Shown here: positions 15,341 through 22,601 of the stretch, one piece after another
Position numbering within the stretch: the first letter of the stretch is position 1
Layout of the letters: the number at the start of each line of letters is the position of its first letter
From: Christensenella sp. UBA5327
Lineage (GTDB): Bacteria > Bacillota > Clostridia > Christensenellales > Aristaeellaceae
Direction: 5' to 3'
Length of the DNA: 25,211 bases
NCBI GenBank assembly: GCA_002411105.1
Contig: DHQX01000051.1
Location: 37,835 to 63,045 of the forward strand
The notes under the pieces: generated by a model
Told to the model about the DNA's origin: nothing
What the model saw: the letters and a program-made list of their open reading frames with translations, nothing else
Database searches by the model: none
Position numbers and translations under genes: made by a program

Positions 15341-16195
15341 ATGTCGGCTGATTTTAAACAGCTTGAAGTCTTGGCTACACAGATCCGTATTGGCAGCCTG
15401 GAGGCCATCAAATCCAGGGGCTTTGGCCATGTGGGCGGCAGCCTCAGCATCGCGGATACGCTGGCGGTGCTTTATGGCCAGGTGATGCGCTTTGATCCCC
15501 AAAACCCCCGCTGGACTGAGCGGGACAAGCTGGTCTGCTCCAAAGGCCATGCCGGCCCGGCGATCTATGCCGCGCTGGGCCTGGCGGGTTTTTTCCCTTA
15601 TGAGGACATCAAAACCCTGAACCAGCCGGGGACCAACTTCCCCAGCCACTGTGACCGAAAAAAGACGCCCGGCGTTGATATGACGACCGGCTCCCTGGGG
15701 CAGGGCACCTCTCTGGCCGCCGGCATGGCGCTGGGTGACAGGCTCAAGGGCCGCGACAGCAAGATGTATCTGATTGTGGGCGATGGTGAGCTCAACGAAG
15801 GCCAGCCCTGGGAAGCGTTCATGTTCATGGCGGCGCAGAAGCTTGACAACCTCACCGTCTTCATCGACTGGAACAAGAAGCAGCTGGACGGTTATCTCAC
15901 TGATATTTCAGACCCTCAGGATTTCAAGAAGAAATTTGAGGCCTTTGGCTTCCACACCCAGCAGGTAAACGGCAACTCGGTCAAAGAAGTCTATGAGGCC
16001 ATCAAGGCCACCGAGAATGTCAAGGACAAGCCCCACGCGATCGTGCTGGACACCATCAAGGGTTCCGGCGTCAAGGAGGTGGAGGACACCTTCTCCAACC
16101 ACTCCATGACTGTGGGGGCCGATGTATTTGACCGATGGATTGCTGTCCTCAAAGAGAAGCTGACGGCGCTGGAAGGAGAGGTGACCCATGCCTAA
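15341..16195 (+). CDS. Transketolase, N-terminal (ThDP-binding) subunit
   Basis: A 284-residue protein equal to the first domain of transketolase. It binds ThDP pyrophosphate and Mg2+ and works with the C subunit encoded next. It has GFGHVGGSLS (28-37) with His30, CSKGHAGPA with His70, TGSLGQG (117-123), and the ThDP motif GDGELNEGQPWEA (147-159) ending in Asp176-Trp-Asn178. The ATG at 15341 follows AAAGGAGG (15326-15333); an extension back to 15311 is rejected. The stop lies eight bases inside the start of the C subunit gene. Split transketolases occur in many Firmicutes and archaea, some dedicated to one pathway such as apiose use. Placement at the end of an inositol operon without kinase or aldolase suggests that DKG, an analogue of xylulose 5-phosphate, is its ketol donor. 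Confidence 0.92.
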   Translation: MSADFKQLEVLATQIRIGSLEAIKSRGFGHVGGSLSIADTLAVLYGQVMRFDPQNPRWTERDKLVCSKGHAGPAIYAALGLAGFFPYEDIKTLNQPGTNFPSHCDRKKTPGVDMTTGSLGQGTSLAAGMALGDRLKGRDSKMYLIVGDGELNEGQPWEAFMFMAAQKLDNLTVFIDWNKKQLDGYLTDISDPQDFKKKFEAFGFHTQQVNGNSVKEVYEAIKATENVKDKPHAIVLDTIKGSGVKEVEDTFSNHSMTVGADVFDRWIAVLKEKLTALEGEVTHA

Positions 16196-17153
16196 GATCG
16201 TTTATGACGGCACCAATGACCCGCGCACCTTTAAGGAGGCCATCGGTGAGACCATCATTAGCCTCCTTGAGAATGACCCTGATGTCATCTATGTGGACGC
16301 GGACTTGATGAGCACCATCGGCACCTACAAGTACCACCAGGCGCATCCGGACCGCGCCATCAACGCGGGGATATCAGAAGCCAATATGATGGGGATGGCC
16401 GGCGGGCTGGCCTCGGCTGGCTTCAAGCCCATCGCCCATACCTTTGGCCCCTTTGCCTCCAGGCGGTGCTTCGACCAGGTCTTTCTCTCCGCCGGCTATG
16501 CGGGCAATGACATCACCGTGATCGGCACTGATCCCGGCGTGTGCGCTGCCTTTAATGGCGGCACCCACATGCCTTTTGAGGATGTCGCCCTGTACCGCGC
16601 CATCCCTACCGCCACCGTGTTTGACATTACGGACACCGTGATGCTTGAGAATATTCTCCGCCAGGCCGTGAACCTGACAGGGGTCAAGTACCTGCGGGTA
16701 GGGCGCAAAACCACCGCCAAAGTATACGGGGATGGCAGCGCGTTTACAGTGGGACAGGCTGTGAAGCTGCGGGAAGGCAAGGACATCACCATCGTAGCCG
16801 CGGGCATCATGGTGCATGAAGCCATGCAGGCGGCAGAAACCCTTTCCAAGCAGGGCATTGAGGCAGATGTGCTGGATATGTTCACCATCAAACCCCTGGA
16901 TGAGAAGGCGCTGCTGGCAAGCGCCGGCAAGACCGGTGCTGTCCTGACTGCAGAAAATCACAATAAAATCGGTGGCCTGTATGCCGCTGTATGCGAGGCC
17001 CTGTCAAGGGAGCGCCCCACCCTGGCCGACTGCGTTGCCGTCAATGACCAGTATGGCGAGGTGGGCCCGCAGGATTATCTCCAGCAGCGCTTCGGCCTCA
17101 CAGCAGCCAACATCGTCAGCAAGGCAAAGGAATTGCTCAAGAAAAAAGGGTGA
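16188..17153 (+). CDS. Transketolase, C-terminal (pyrimidine-binding and C) subunit
   Basis: A 321-residue partner of the preceding subunit, holding the transketolase PYR and C-terminal domains. The catalytic glutamate is Glu64 in GISEANMMG, where most homologues read GI(A/R)EQNM. His127 in GGTHMPFEDVA and Arg173 in LRVGRKT match donor-binding His and Arg residues of E. coli transketolase. Arg13 and Thr43 fall near the other two anion-binding positions (Arg358 and Ser385 there). So a pocket able to bind a negatively charged end group is kept, compatible with either phosphate or carboxylate. The gene overlaps the N subunit by eight bases, with GGAGAGGTGA as ribosome site. It is the last gene of the operon; a terminator follows 21 bases after the stop. 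Confidence 0.92.
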   Translation: MPKIVYDGTNDPRTFKEAIGETIISLLENDPDVIYVDADLMSTIGTYKYHQAHPDRAINAGISEANMMGMAGGLASAGFKPIAHTFGPFASRRCFDQVFLSAGYAGNDITVIGTDPGVCAAFNGGTHMPFEDVALYRAIPTATVFDITDTVMLENILRQAVNLTGVKYLRVGRKTTAKVYGDGSAFTVGQAVKLREGKDITIVAAGIMVHEAMQAAETLSKQGIEADVLDMFTIKPLDEKALLASAGKTGAVLTAENHNKIGGLYAAVCEALSRERPTLADCVAVNDQYGEVGPQDYLQQRFGLTAANIVSKAKELLKKKG

Positions 17154-17174
17154 CTGCTCTTTCCCCAATCCTAC

Positions 17175-17199
17175 AGGAAGCCATTTCGGCTTCCTTTTT
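17175..17199 (+). terminator. Rho-independent terminator ending the inositol operon
   Basis: AGGAAGCC (17175-17182) pairs with GGCTTCCT (17188-17195) around loop ATTTC and is followed directly by TTTT. This is a compact, strong intrinsic terminator. Confidence 0.9.
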
Positions 17200-17223
17200 A
17201 CTTAACATTTTCTTCATATAAAC

Positions 17224-17255
17224 TTGACACATCAGTAACATTGGTTCATCATAAT
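17224..17255 (+). promoter_or_regulatory. Probable promoter of the secreted SH3 protein gene
   Basis: A perfect TTGACA at 17224-17229 is followed by CATCAT at 17 bases spacing (17247-17252) or CATAAT at 20 bases (17250-17255). The -35 is convincing and the -10 assignment is not, so the exact start is unsure. It fits the gap between terminator and gene. Confidence 0.45.
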
Positions 17256-17337
17256 GGACGGGTTGAAAAGCATTGTTACCCCTGACCCGCTGACTTGAAA
17301 ACATGGTATTTATCCTAGGAAGTTGGAGGAAATTCTG

Positions 17338-19092
17338 ATGATAATGAGAAGGCGTATAAACCTGTTATCGCTTCTGATGGCAATGGCATTGGTTCTGGGC
17401 ATCTCCCCGGTGACATGGGCCGAAAGCATCCCGGCGCTTCCCGCCCAGGCGGTGATTGACAGCCCCATCCTGGGCGCCGCCAACCTGTGCAACAACCCGG
17501 ACGACTATTTCACCCCCCAGGCCCTCTATTTCAACGGAACGCCGCTGACGGTTGTCGAAATCTCGCCCACCCACGGGGATTATCCGCCGGAGATGCTGGA
17601 AAACGGAGACGACCGCTGGGCCAAGGTGATCATCGGAAAAACCGATGCCTATGCCGGCATTGAGGGGTACATCCCCCTGGCCGCCATCAGCTTTGACACG
17701 CCGGGCGCCCACGCTCTGCCAAAAGCCAGGCTGGAAGGCAGCGAAACCATCGATCTGTATCAGGACAACGGATTGACCGATAAAATCGTTGGCAGCTATC
17801 CCAAAGACACCCAAGTGCAGATTATGGGGTGGCTGCTCGATTGGGCCCAGGTGGAGACGGGAGACAAAACCGGCTTTGTGCCCCAGGATGCGCTGGCGCT
17901 GGATGACGATGCCATGGAAATGCTCTTCGCCGCCCTTCCCCCATCCTTTGACGATATCCAGCCCGGACATCAGGCCCTTTACGCGGCGTACACAGATGAG
18001 CTCATGAAACTCTATGCCCAGCATGGCGACAGCAATGAGTGGCCGCTTCAAGTCAAGGCCCAGGCCAGTGAGCTGGCAGCCCAATATGGCTACCGCTACA
18101 CCCCTGACATCAATGTGATGCCAGAAGCAGATGACCTGAGCGAGGAAGCGGTGCTGGCCGCAGCCAAAGAGGCAGCCAAAAAGCTTTTTAATCTCCCTGA
18201 AGACAACTGGAGCCGCCATGCGCTGACCTTCTCCCACCCTGAAGGCGAGCCTGAGGCGGCCGGCTGGAAGGTAAACCTCTGGTCCACTCCCGGCAGCCAG
18301 GATGCGGTGATCTGGCTTGACCGCAAGGGCGAGGTCACCGGCAGCCTGCTGGGAGAGCCGTCATATGCGGAAGACATGTATCCCGACCCCGAGGCATTGG
18401 AAACCATCACATCCCAGGTTGATTATTACCTTTATGGCAAGGACGCTGTGCCAGGCGAAGGCGAGCTGACCAAGCAGCAATCCGAGGATATGGCCTGGAA
18501 AATGTTCCAAAAGGCCTACCATCAGGCAGGAGCCCGGGATGAATACACCTTTGAGAGCCGCTTCATGCAAAACGATGAAGGCAATCTCAAATGGTGGCTG
18601 GTGAGCGTTGTGCCGCCTTTCCCGCAGGAGTGGATGGTGCGCTTTGATGTGGCCCTGACCGCTCCTGCCGGCGAACCTGCATACACCACAGATGTCGGGG
18701 TATTTGAGGACACCATGCTCTGGGCTAAGCGCCAGATGAGCTTTGACGCAATGGAAAAGGAACGCGGCCCCTACAGCTCCTGGACCCTTGAGCAAAAAGC
18801 AGAATGGGACCCTGGGTTCTACGGCCTGCCTGAGACGGATGAAATCCCTCTGGAGCAAGCAATCGCCCTTGCCCGCACCAGCATCATGGAAGCGTTCAGC
18901 CTGACCGAGGCGCAGCTGGACGCCCTTGAGGAATCTGTCCTGTTTGATATTGTTGACGGGCGCAGCTGGCGCATCGCCTATATGACAGGCGGCGAGGTCA
19001 CCGAAGGCGAGCCCTGGGAATACTATGGCGTGGTTCTTGACGCCAAAACCGGTGGTATCATTGAAGTTACCGGCCCTGTCCCTATAGAGTAA
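17338..19092 (+). CDS. Secreted protein with two SH3-like and three PepSY-like modules
   Basis: A 584-residue exported protein. The ATG at 17338 follows GGAGGA (17325-17330). A basic start (MIMRRR) and hydrophobic core give a signal peptide likely cleaved after TWA (about residue 28). Residues 65-117 and 130-187 look like bacterial SH3-type folds, ending in GYIPLAAIS and GFVPQDALA; such domains often bind cell-wall peptides. Three later segments, about 265-345, 390-465 and 510-584, each have a helix followed by a beta sheet (for example WRIAYMTGG and VVLDAKTGGIIEV) resembling PepSY modules, though I cannot prove homology by eye. No catalytic motif or anchor is seen. It has its own promoter and is not part of the inositol operon. 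Cell-envelope function is a reasonable guess. Confidence 0.75.
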   Translation: MIMRRRINLLSLLMAMALVLGISPVTWAESIPALPAQAVIDSPILGAANLCNNPDDYFTPQALYFNGTPLTVVEISPTHGDYPPEMLENGDDRWAKVIIGKTDAYAGIEGYIPLAAISFDTPGAHALPKARLEGSETIDLYQDNGLTDKIVGSYPKDTQVQIMGWLLDWAQVETGDKTGFVPQDALALDDDAMEMLFAALPPSFDDIQPGHQALYAAYTDELMKLYAQHGDSNEWPLQVKAQASELAAQYGYRYTPDINVMPEADDLSEEAVLAAAKEAAKKLFNLPEDNWSRHALTFSHPEGEPEAAGWKVNLWSTPGSQDAVIWLDRKGEVTGSLLGEPSYAEDMYPDPEALETITSQVDYYLYGKDAVPGEGELTKQQSEDMAWKMFQKAYHQAGARDEYTFESRFMQNDEGNLKWWLVSVVPPFPQEWMVRFDVALTAPAGEPAYTTDVGVFEDTMLWAKRQMSFDAMEKERGPYSSWTLEQKAEWDPGFYGLPETDEIPLEQAIALARTSIMEAFSLTEAQLDALEESVLFDIVDGRSWRIAYMTGGEVTEGEPWEYYGVVLDAKTGGIIEVTGPVPIE

Positions 19093-19109
19093 GCAACAGC
19101 TTATTATCA

Positions 19110-19154
19110 GCCGGCATCCCCTCAGATACCTGATCAAGGTATCAGGATGCCGGC
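19110..19154 (+). terminator. Long stem-loop after the SH3 protein gene, possible terminator
   Basis: GCCGGCATCC (19110-19119) pairs with GGATGCCGGC (19145-19154). Inside it GATACC (19125-19130) pairs with GGTATC (19138-19143), with a small asymmetric bulge between stems. There is no clean T-run, so termination is plausible but not certain. Confidence 0.55.
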
Positions 19155-19161
19155 CGTTCGC

Positions 19162-19190
19162 TTTACAATCCCTTTATTTCGCGGTATTCT
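19162..19190 (+). promoter_or_regulatory. Promoter of the HlyD-like gene
   Basis: TTTACA (19162-19167), a 17-base spacer and TATTCT (19185-19190) form a credible sigma-A promoter, with start near 19197 and a short leader to the ATG at 19220. Confidence 0.65.
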
Positions 19191-19219
19191 GTGCATTGAC
19201 TATTTCACCTGGAGGAAGC

Positions 19220-20773
19220 ATGTCCCAGCAGCCTTGGCAGCCCCCGGAAAACCAGCCGCCCCACAGCGGGCAGGATGCCTATTGGGATTATGCCCAGCGC
19301 CCGGGACAGCCCCAGGGCGGCTATATGCCCCATCAGCAGCCCCTGCCCCCCCAGCAGGATCAGACAGCCTCCCAGATGCCATCAGGCGCACCGCCGGATC
19401 CCGATGGCTTCTTCACGCCTGCACACCCGCAGAAGAGCAGAACCCCAAACCAGCACGCTGGCATGGCCGGTGCGCCGCCGCCCTACCAGGGCCAGGTGTT
19501 TCAGGGGCCACCCCAGGCGGATCCTCCGCCGCTGCCGCCAGGCTATGAGCCGCCGGATGACCGCATGGTCTACCAGGCACCACCCAAGCGCCGCAACACC
19601 CTCACCTGGCTTTATGTTGGTCTGGGCCTGCTGGTGGTGGTGCTGATCGCCACCGCCGTGAGCCAGATGTTCACGGGCCAGCAGCAGCGCACCGCCAAGG
19701 TCACCATCTCTGAGCAGGGCACCACCTACTCCGGTAACGCGCTGGTGGTGCGCAATGAGTCGGTCTTCCAGCAGGAGAACGTCTCCAGCGTGCGCTATAC
19801 GGCTGAGGAAGGCGCCGCAGTCAACCGGGGTGACCCCATCTGCACGGTCTATACCGCCGGCTTCTCCCCCAAGGAACTGACGCTTCTGAAGACCTACCGC
19901 ACCCAGATCAAGGATTACCAACGGGTGCTGTTAAGCTCTGCCAACGTGCCCGATGCCCAGCTGCAGCGCTATGAAACCACAGTGGCCGAGCGCGCCCAGG
20001 AGGCACAGGCGCTGGTGCGCGGCGCCCAGGGCAACCTGCTCAACCAGGAGCTGCTGCTTAAGGATGCCATCTCCCAGAGGCATAATTATCTGCGCCAGAA
20101 ATATGTGGAAGACACCAAACTCACCCGGCTGTATGACAATGAGAACAACCAGCTCCAGCGCATTGAGACCTGGACCAAGCAGTTTGCCGCCTCTGACAAT
20201 GGCATCGTCAGCTTCTATACCGATGGGATGGAAGCGGCGCTCAGCCCCGTCAATGTGGACATGTACACCCCCCAGGCGGTGCGGGATATGTTCTCAGGCC
20301 AGGTGCCCGAGGGCTATCGCCGGCCCAAGAACACCATGGATATCTACCGCCTGGTGCGCCAGTATGACTGGGGCGCCCTGATGCTGGCGGATGACATCAG
20401 CTGGAACCCGGTGGTGGGCGATGAATACCGGATGCTGATTGAGAGCTTTGAGAGCACCATGGTGCCGGTCACCATCGCCTCCATCACAAAATCCGGCGGC
20501 GATCTGCTGGTACGCCTGAAGGCAGACACACCCATTGAGCCCATTTTGTATATCCGCTCCGCCCGGGTGCAATTGTCTAAGTCCGTCATCACGTATTCGG
20601 TGCCCGCCTCCGCCCTCATCAACCAGGACGGGGTGATCGGCGTGGTGGTGCAATATCTGGAAGGGCCCTATCTGGTGCCGGTGGAGGTAGTAAGCCAGGA
20701 CGCCACCCAGGCCCACGTGGTGCCGGTCAATGCCGGACACCTTTATGAAGGCCTTACGGTTCGGCTGTTTTAG
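19220..20773 (+). CDS. HlyD-like single-pass membrane protein with Pro/Gln-rich cytosolic tail
   Basis: A 517-residue protein. Residues 1-122 are low-complexity and rich in Pro, Gln, Tyr and Gly. KRR (123-125) then precedes one transmembrane helix (about 128-150), giving a cytosolic N-terminus and an extracellular body. Residues 160-215 resemble the barrel-sandwich of HlyD-type adaptors (VRYTAEEGAAVNRGDPICTV). A helical hairpin follows (about 218-320), then beta-rich domains to the end. A protein of this kind often stands beside sepF in Clostridia, as here, where it is 114 bases upstream. No partner transporter is linked, so a role in the division envelope rather than efflux is likely, by inference. 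The ATG at 19220 follows GGAGG; a longer frame from 19196 is rejected. Confidence 0.75.
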   Translation: MSQQPWQPPENQPPHSGQDAYWDYAQRPGQPQGGYMPHQQPLPPQQDQTASQMPSGAPPDPDGFFTPAHPQKSRTPNQHAGMAGAPPPYQGQVFQGPPQADPPPLPPGYEPPDDRMVYQAPPKRRNTLTWLYVGLGLLVVVLIATAVSQMFTGQQQRTAKVTISEQGTTYSGNALVVRNESVFQQENVSSVRYTAEEGAAVNRGDPICTVYTAGFSPKELTLLKTYRTQIKDYQRVLLSSANVPDAQLQRYETTVAERAQEAQALVRGAQGNLLNQELLLKDAISQRHNYLRQKYVEDTKLTRLYDNENNQLQRIETWTKQFAASDNGIVSFYTDGMEAALSPVNVDMYTPQAVRDMFSGQVPEGYRRPKNTMDIYRLVRQYDWGALMLADDISWNPVVGDEYRMLIESFESTMVPVTIASITKSGGDLLVRLKADTPIEPILYIRSARVQLSKSVITYSVPASALINQDGVIGVVVQYLEGPYLVPVEVVSQDATQAHVVPVNAGHLYEGLTVRLF

Positions 20774-20793
20774 GCGCAAATAGCGCTCAATGC

Positions 20794-20822
20794 TTGCGCA
20801 CTGGGGCGGGTTTGGCTATAAT
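20794..20822 (+). promoter_or_regulatory. Promoter of sepF-divIVA
   Basis: TTGCGC (20794-20799), a 17-base spacer and a consensus TATAAT (20817-20822) give a start near 20829 and a leader of about 60 bases. The -35 is also one arm of an inverted repeat with GCGCAA at 20774-20779. AAGGAGG (20874-20880) lies seven bases before the sepF ATG. Confidence 0.75.
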
Positions 20823-20887
20823 AGGCGAAACCAAGCACCGTTATGCGTGTGAACTGTGCCTGACAGCAGGCCCAAGGAGGATATTGG

Positions 20888-21946
20888 ATGGATCTACGCA
20901 GCGTGTTGGACCGCGCCACTGACAAGTTCAAGTCTGTATTCAGCAGGGACAACAGCTTTTTTTACGGCACAACTGATAATGAGGCGAGGCAATACGCAGG
21001 CGGCTACGACCAGGCGCCCCAGCAGGGTGTTTATCCCAACCCCCAGCAAGGGCCCTATGCGCCAGCCTATCAGGAGCAGCCTGCCTACCAGCAGCCACCC
21101 TATGCCCAAGCGCCACAGCAGCCGGTTTATCAGCAGCCTTATGCCCAGGCGCCACAGCAGCCTGCCTATCAGCCACCGCAGCAGGATCCCTACGCGCCGC
21201 CACCGGTTTACCAGCAGGCAGCGCCCCAGCCCGCCTATCATCAGCCGGCACCGCAGCAGCAAACCCGCGGCTTCACCTCGCCCCAGCAGGCCCAGCTTCA
21301 GCAGTTTGCACAGCCACAGCCTCAGGACAGCAGCGCCCGCAACCGCCGGGTGGCCCAGCACCAGCAGGCCATGGAGCAGCCGCCTGAAAGCAACGTGGTG
21401 CCTTTCCCGGGCGCTCCCGCGCAGGATACCCAGGAAGCGCGGCAGATTGACGCTTATGTGGTAAATATCACCAACATCAATGGCTGCCGCCAGGCCATGA
21501 CCTGCCTGCGCAAGGGACAGTGCACCCTGGTGGTGATGGACCAGCTGGTGGACAAAGCGGAAGTCCGCCGCTATGTGGATATGCTCAACGGCGCCTGCTT
21601 TGCCCTGGGCGGCACCATGACCAGGCTTTCTTTGAAGGTGGGCTTTTATATCCTGGCTCCCAGCGGCATGATGGTGTATACCGACCCGGTTACCGCCAGC
21701 GCCAATGCCCAGCCCAGGCCGCAGCCGGCAGCTGGCTTCGGGGCGCCCCAGGGCTACCAGCCCCAGCAGCAGCCCTTCCAGCCCCAGGCACAGCCCTATG
21801 CTGCGGCTCAGCCCCAGTATCCACCCCAGCAGCCAAATTACCAGGCAGGGGGCTATGCGCCGCCCACCTTCCAGCAGGGGGCATCCTATGCCCCGCCCCA
21901 GGCCAACTATGAAGCGGGCTACGAAGAGGACCGCTACGCACAATAA
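20888..21946 (+). CDS. sepF: Cell division protein SepF with long Pro/Gln/Tyr-rich flanks
   Basis: A 352-residue SepF, more than twice the usual length. SepF tethers FtsZ to the membrane and shapes the septum. Residues 1-20 (MDLRSVLDRATDKFKSVFSR) can form the amphipathic membrane-binding helix. The SepF fold lies at about 185-265, recognisable from IDAYVVNITNINGCRQAMT, RRYVDMLNGACFALGG and FYILAPSGMMVY. Between helix and fold is a disordered stretch (37-170) built on Tyr-Gln-Pro units, including a 13-residue tandem repeat. A second such tail (275-348) follows the fold. VVPFPG just before the fold is typical. DivIVA is encoded 26 bases downstream. The usual ylmE and ylmG neighbours are absent. 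Confidence 0.9.
   Translation: MDLRSVLDRATDKFKSVFSRDNSFFYGTTDNEARQYAGGYDQAPQQGVYPNPQQGPYAPAYQEQPAYQQPPYAQAPQQPVYQQPYAQAPQQPAYQPPQQDPYAPPPVYQQAAPQPAYHQPAPQQQTRGFTSPQQAQLQQFAQPQPQDSSARNRRVAQHQQAMEQPPESNVVPFPGAPAQDTQEARQIDAYVVNITNINGCRQAMTCLRKGQCTLVVMDQLVDKAEVRRYVDMLNGACFALGGTMTRLSLKVGFYILAPSGMMVYTDPVTASANAQPRPQPAAGFGAPQGYQPQQQPFQPQAQPYAAAQPQYPPQQPNYQAGGYAPPTFQQGASYAPPQANYEAGYEEDRYAQ
21101..21178 (+). repeat. sepF: 39-bp tandem repeat within sepF
   Basis: Two adjacent 39-base units begin with TATGCCCA at 21101 and 21140. They encode YAQAPQQPVYQQP and YAQAPQQPAYQPP (residues 72-97). Nearby codons hold further degenerate Tyr-Gln-Pro units, so the tail probably grew by slippage or unequal exchange. 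Confidence 0.8.
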
Positions 21947-21972
21947 CAAGACGCGTTGAAGGGAGAATCACC

Positions 21973-22488
21973 ATGGCTATCACCGTCACGATGATCGAAG
22001 AAAAAGAATTCAAAACCAAGGTGCGCGGCTATGATCCGCTGGAGGTGGACGAGTTCCTGGACGCCATCTGCGACGAGATGGAAGGCATGAACCAAACCAT
22101 CCAGCAACTGCGCGATCAGTTGAAGCAGGCGCAGCAGTCTCCTATGCCCTTCATGCCGGCCTCAGCCCCGCCGGTCACCCCCCTCTCCCCGGTTGGCCCC
22201 AAGGAGACCGTGCTGCCAAGCGATCTGGAAGCAGCCAAAAAACTGCTGGAGAAAACCCAGAAGGCCTGCGATGAGACCCTGGCTGATGCCAAAAAGCGGG
22301 CGGAGGACATCGTGAAAGAGGCGGAGGACAGCGTGCCGGATCCTGAGGTGGAAGACCTGGAGGCCATGAAGGAAAAACTGCGCCTTGAGATCGAGGCCCT
22401 CAAGGAAGAGGCTCAGAAGTTCAAGCGTCGCTTCCAGTCCATGCTCAAGGATCAGAGCGAGATTCTGGAGTCCGAGCTGGCTGACTGA
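21973..22488 (+). CDS. divIVA: Cell division/polarity protein DivIVA
   Basis: A 171-residue coiled-coil protein that binds curved membrane at septum and poles. The N-terminal domain has the family core KEFKTKVRGYDPLEVDEFLD (11-30). Val17-Arg18 correspond to the membrane-inserting Phe-Arg pair of Bacillus DivIVA. A first coil (about 30-55) is followed by a Pro-rich linker (57-80: MPFMPASAPP and on), which breaks the normally more continuous coil. A second coil runs over 83-115 and a final, strongly charged helix over 125-170. GAAGGGAG precedes the ATG. It shares the promoter ahead of sepF and is closed by a hairpin terminator. DivIVA-like GpsB is shorter and lacks the long C-terminal coil. Confidence 0.92.
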   Translation: MAITVTMIEEKEFKTKVRGYDPLEVDEFLDAICDEMEGMNQTIQQLRDQLKQAQQSPMPFMPASAPPVTPLSPVGPKETVLPSDLEAAKKLLEKTQKACDETLADAKKRAEDIVKEAEDSVPDPEVEDLEAMKEKLRLEIEALKEEAQKFKRRFQSMLKDQSEILESELAD

Positions 22489-22501
22489 CACAATCTACAG
22501 C

Positions 22502-22540
22502 AAACACCACCGGTCACATGGCCGGTGGTGTTTAATTGTT
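22502..22540 (+). terminator. Terminator after divIVA, probably bidirectional
   Basis: AAACACCACCGG (22502-22513) pairs with CCGGTGGTGTTT (22522-22533) around an eight-base loop and is followed by AATTGTTCTTG. The A/T-flanked symmetric stem sits between convergent divIVA and dcyD-like genes and can serve both strands. Confidence 0.8.
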
Positions 22541-22601
22541 CTTGTCTCCAACTCAATCGCAAACGCCTGGATGAGCTGCAGCGCTTCTCATGTGTTTGCC
22601 C

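Noticed and set aside
11749..17153. Reading the GAPDH, PGK and transketolase genes as ordinary housekeeping glycolysis/pentose genes next to iol by chance
   Set aside because: They are in one tightly packed operon with iol genes, lack other glycolytic genes, are of unusual subtype and show substrate-site changes. The option is kept open but is less likely.
21001..21300. Repeated DNA resembling a CRISPR array
   Set aside because: Units are in-frame Tyr-Gln-Pro coding repeats without unique spacers, and no cas genes are present.
20894..21949. 351-residue Leu/Gly-rich minus-strand frame opposite sepF
   Set aside because: It results from reverse reading of Gln/Pro repeat codons and is not a membrane protein.
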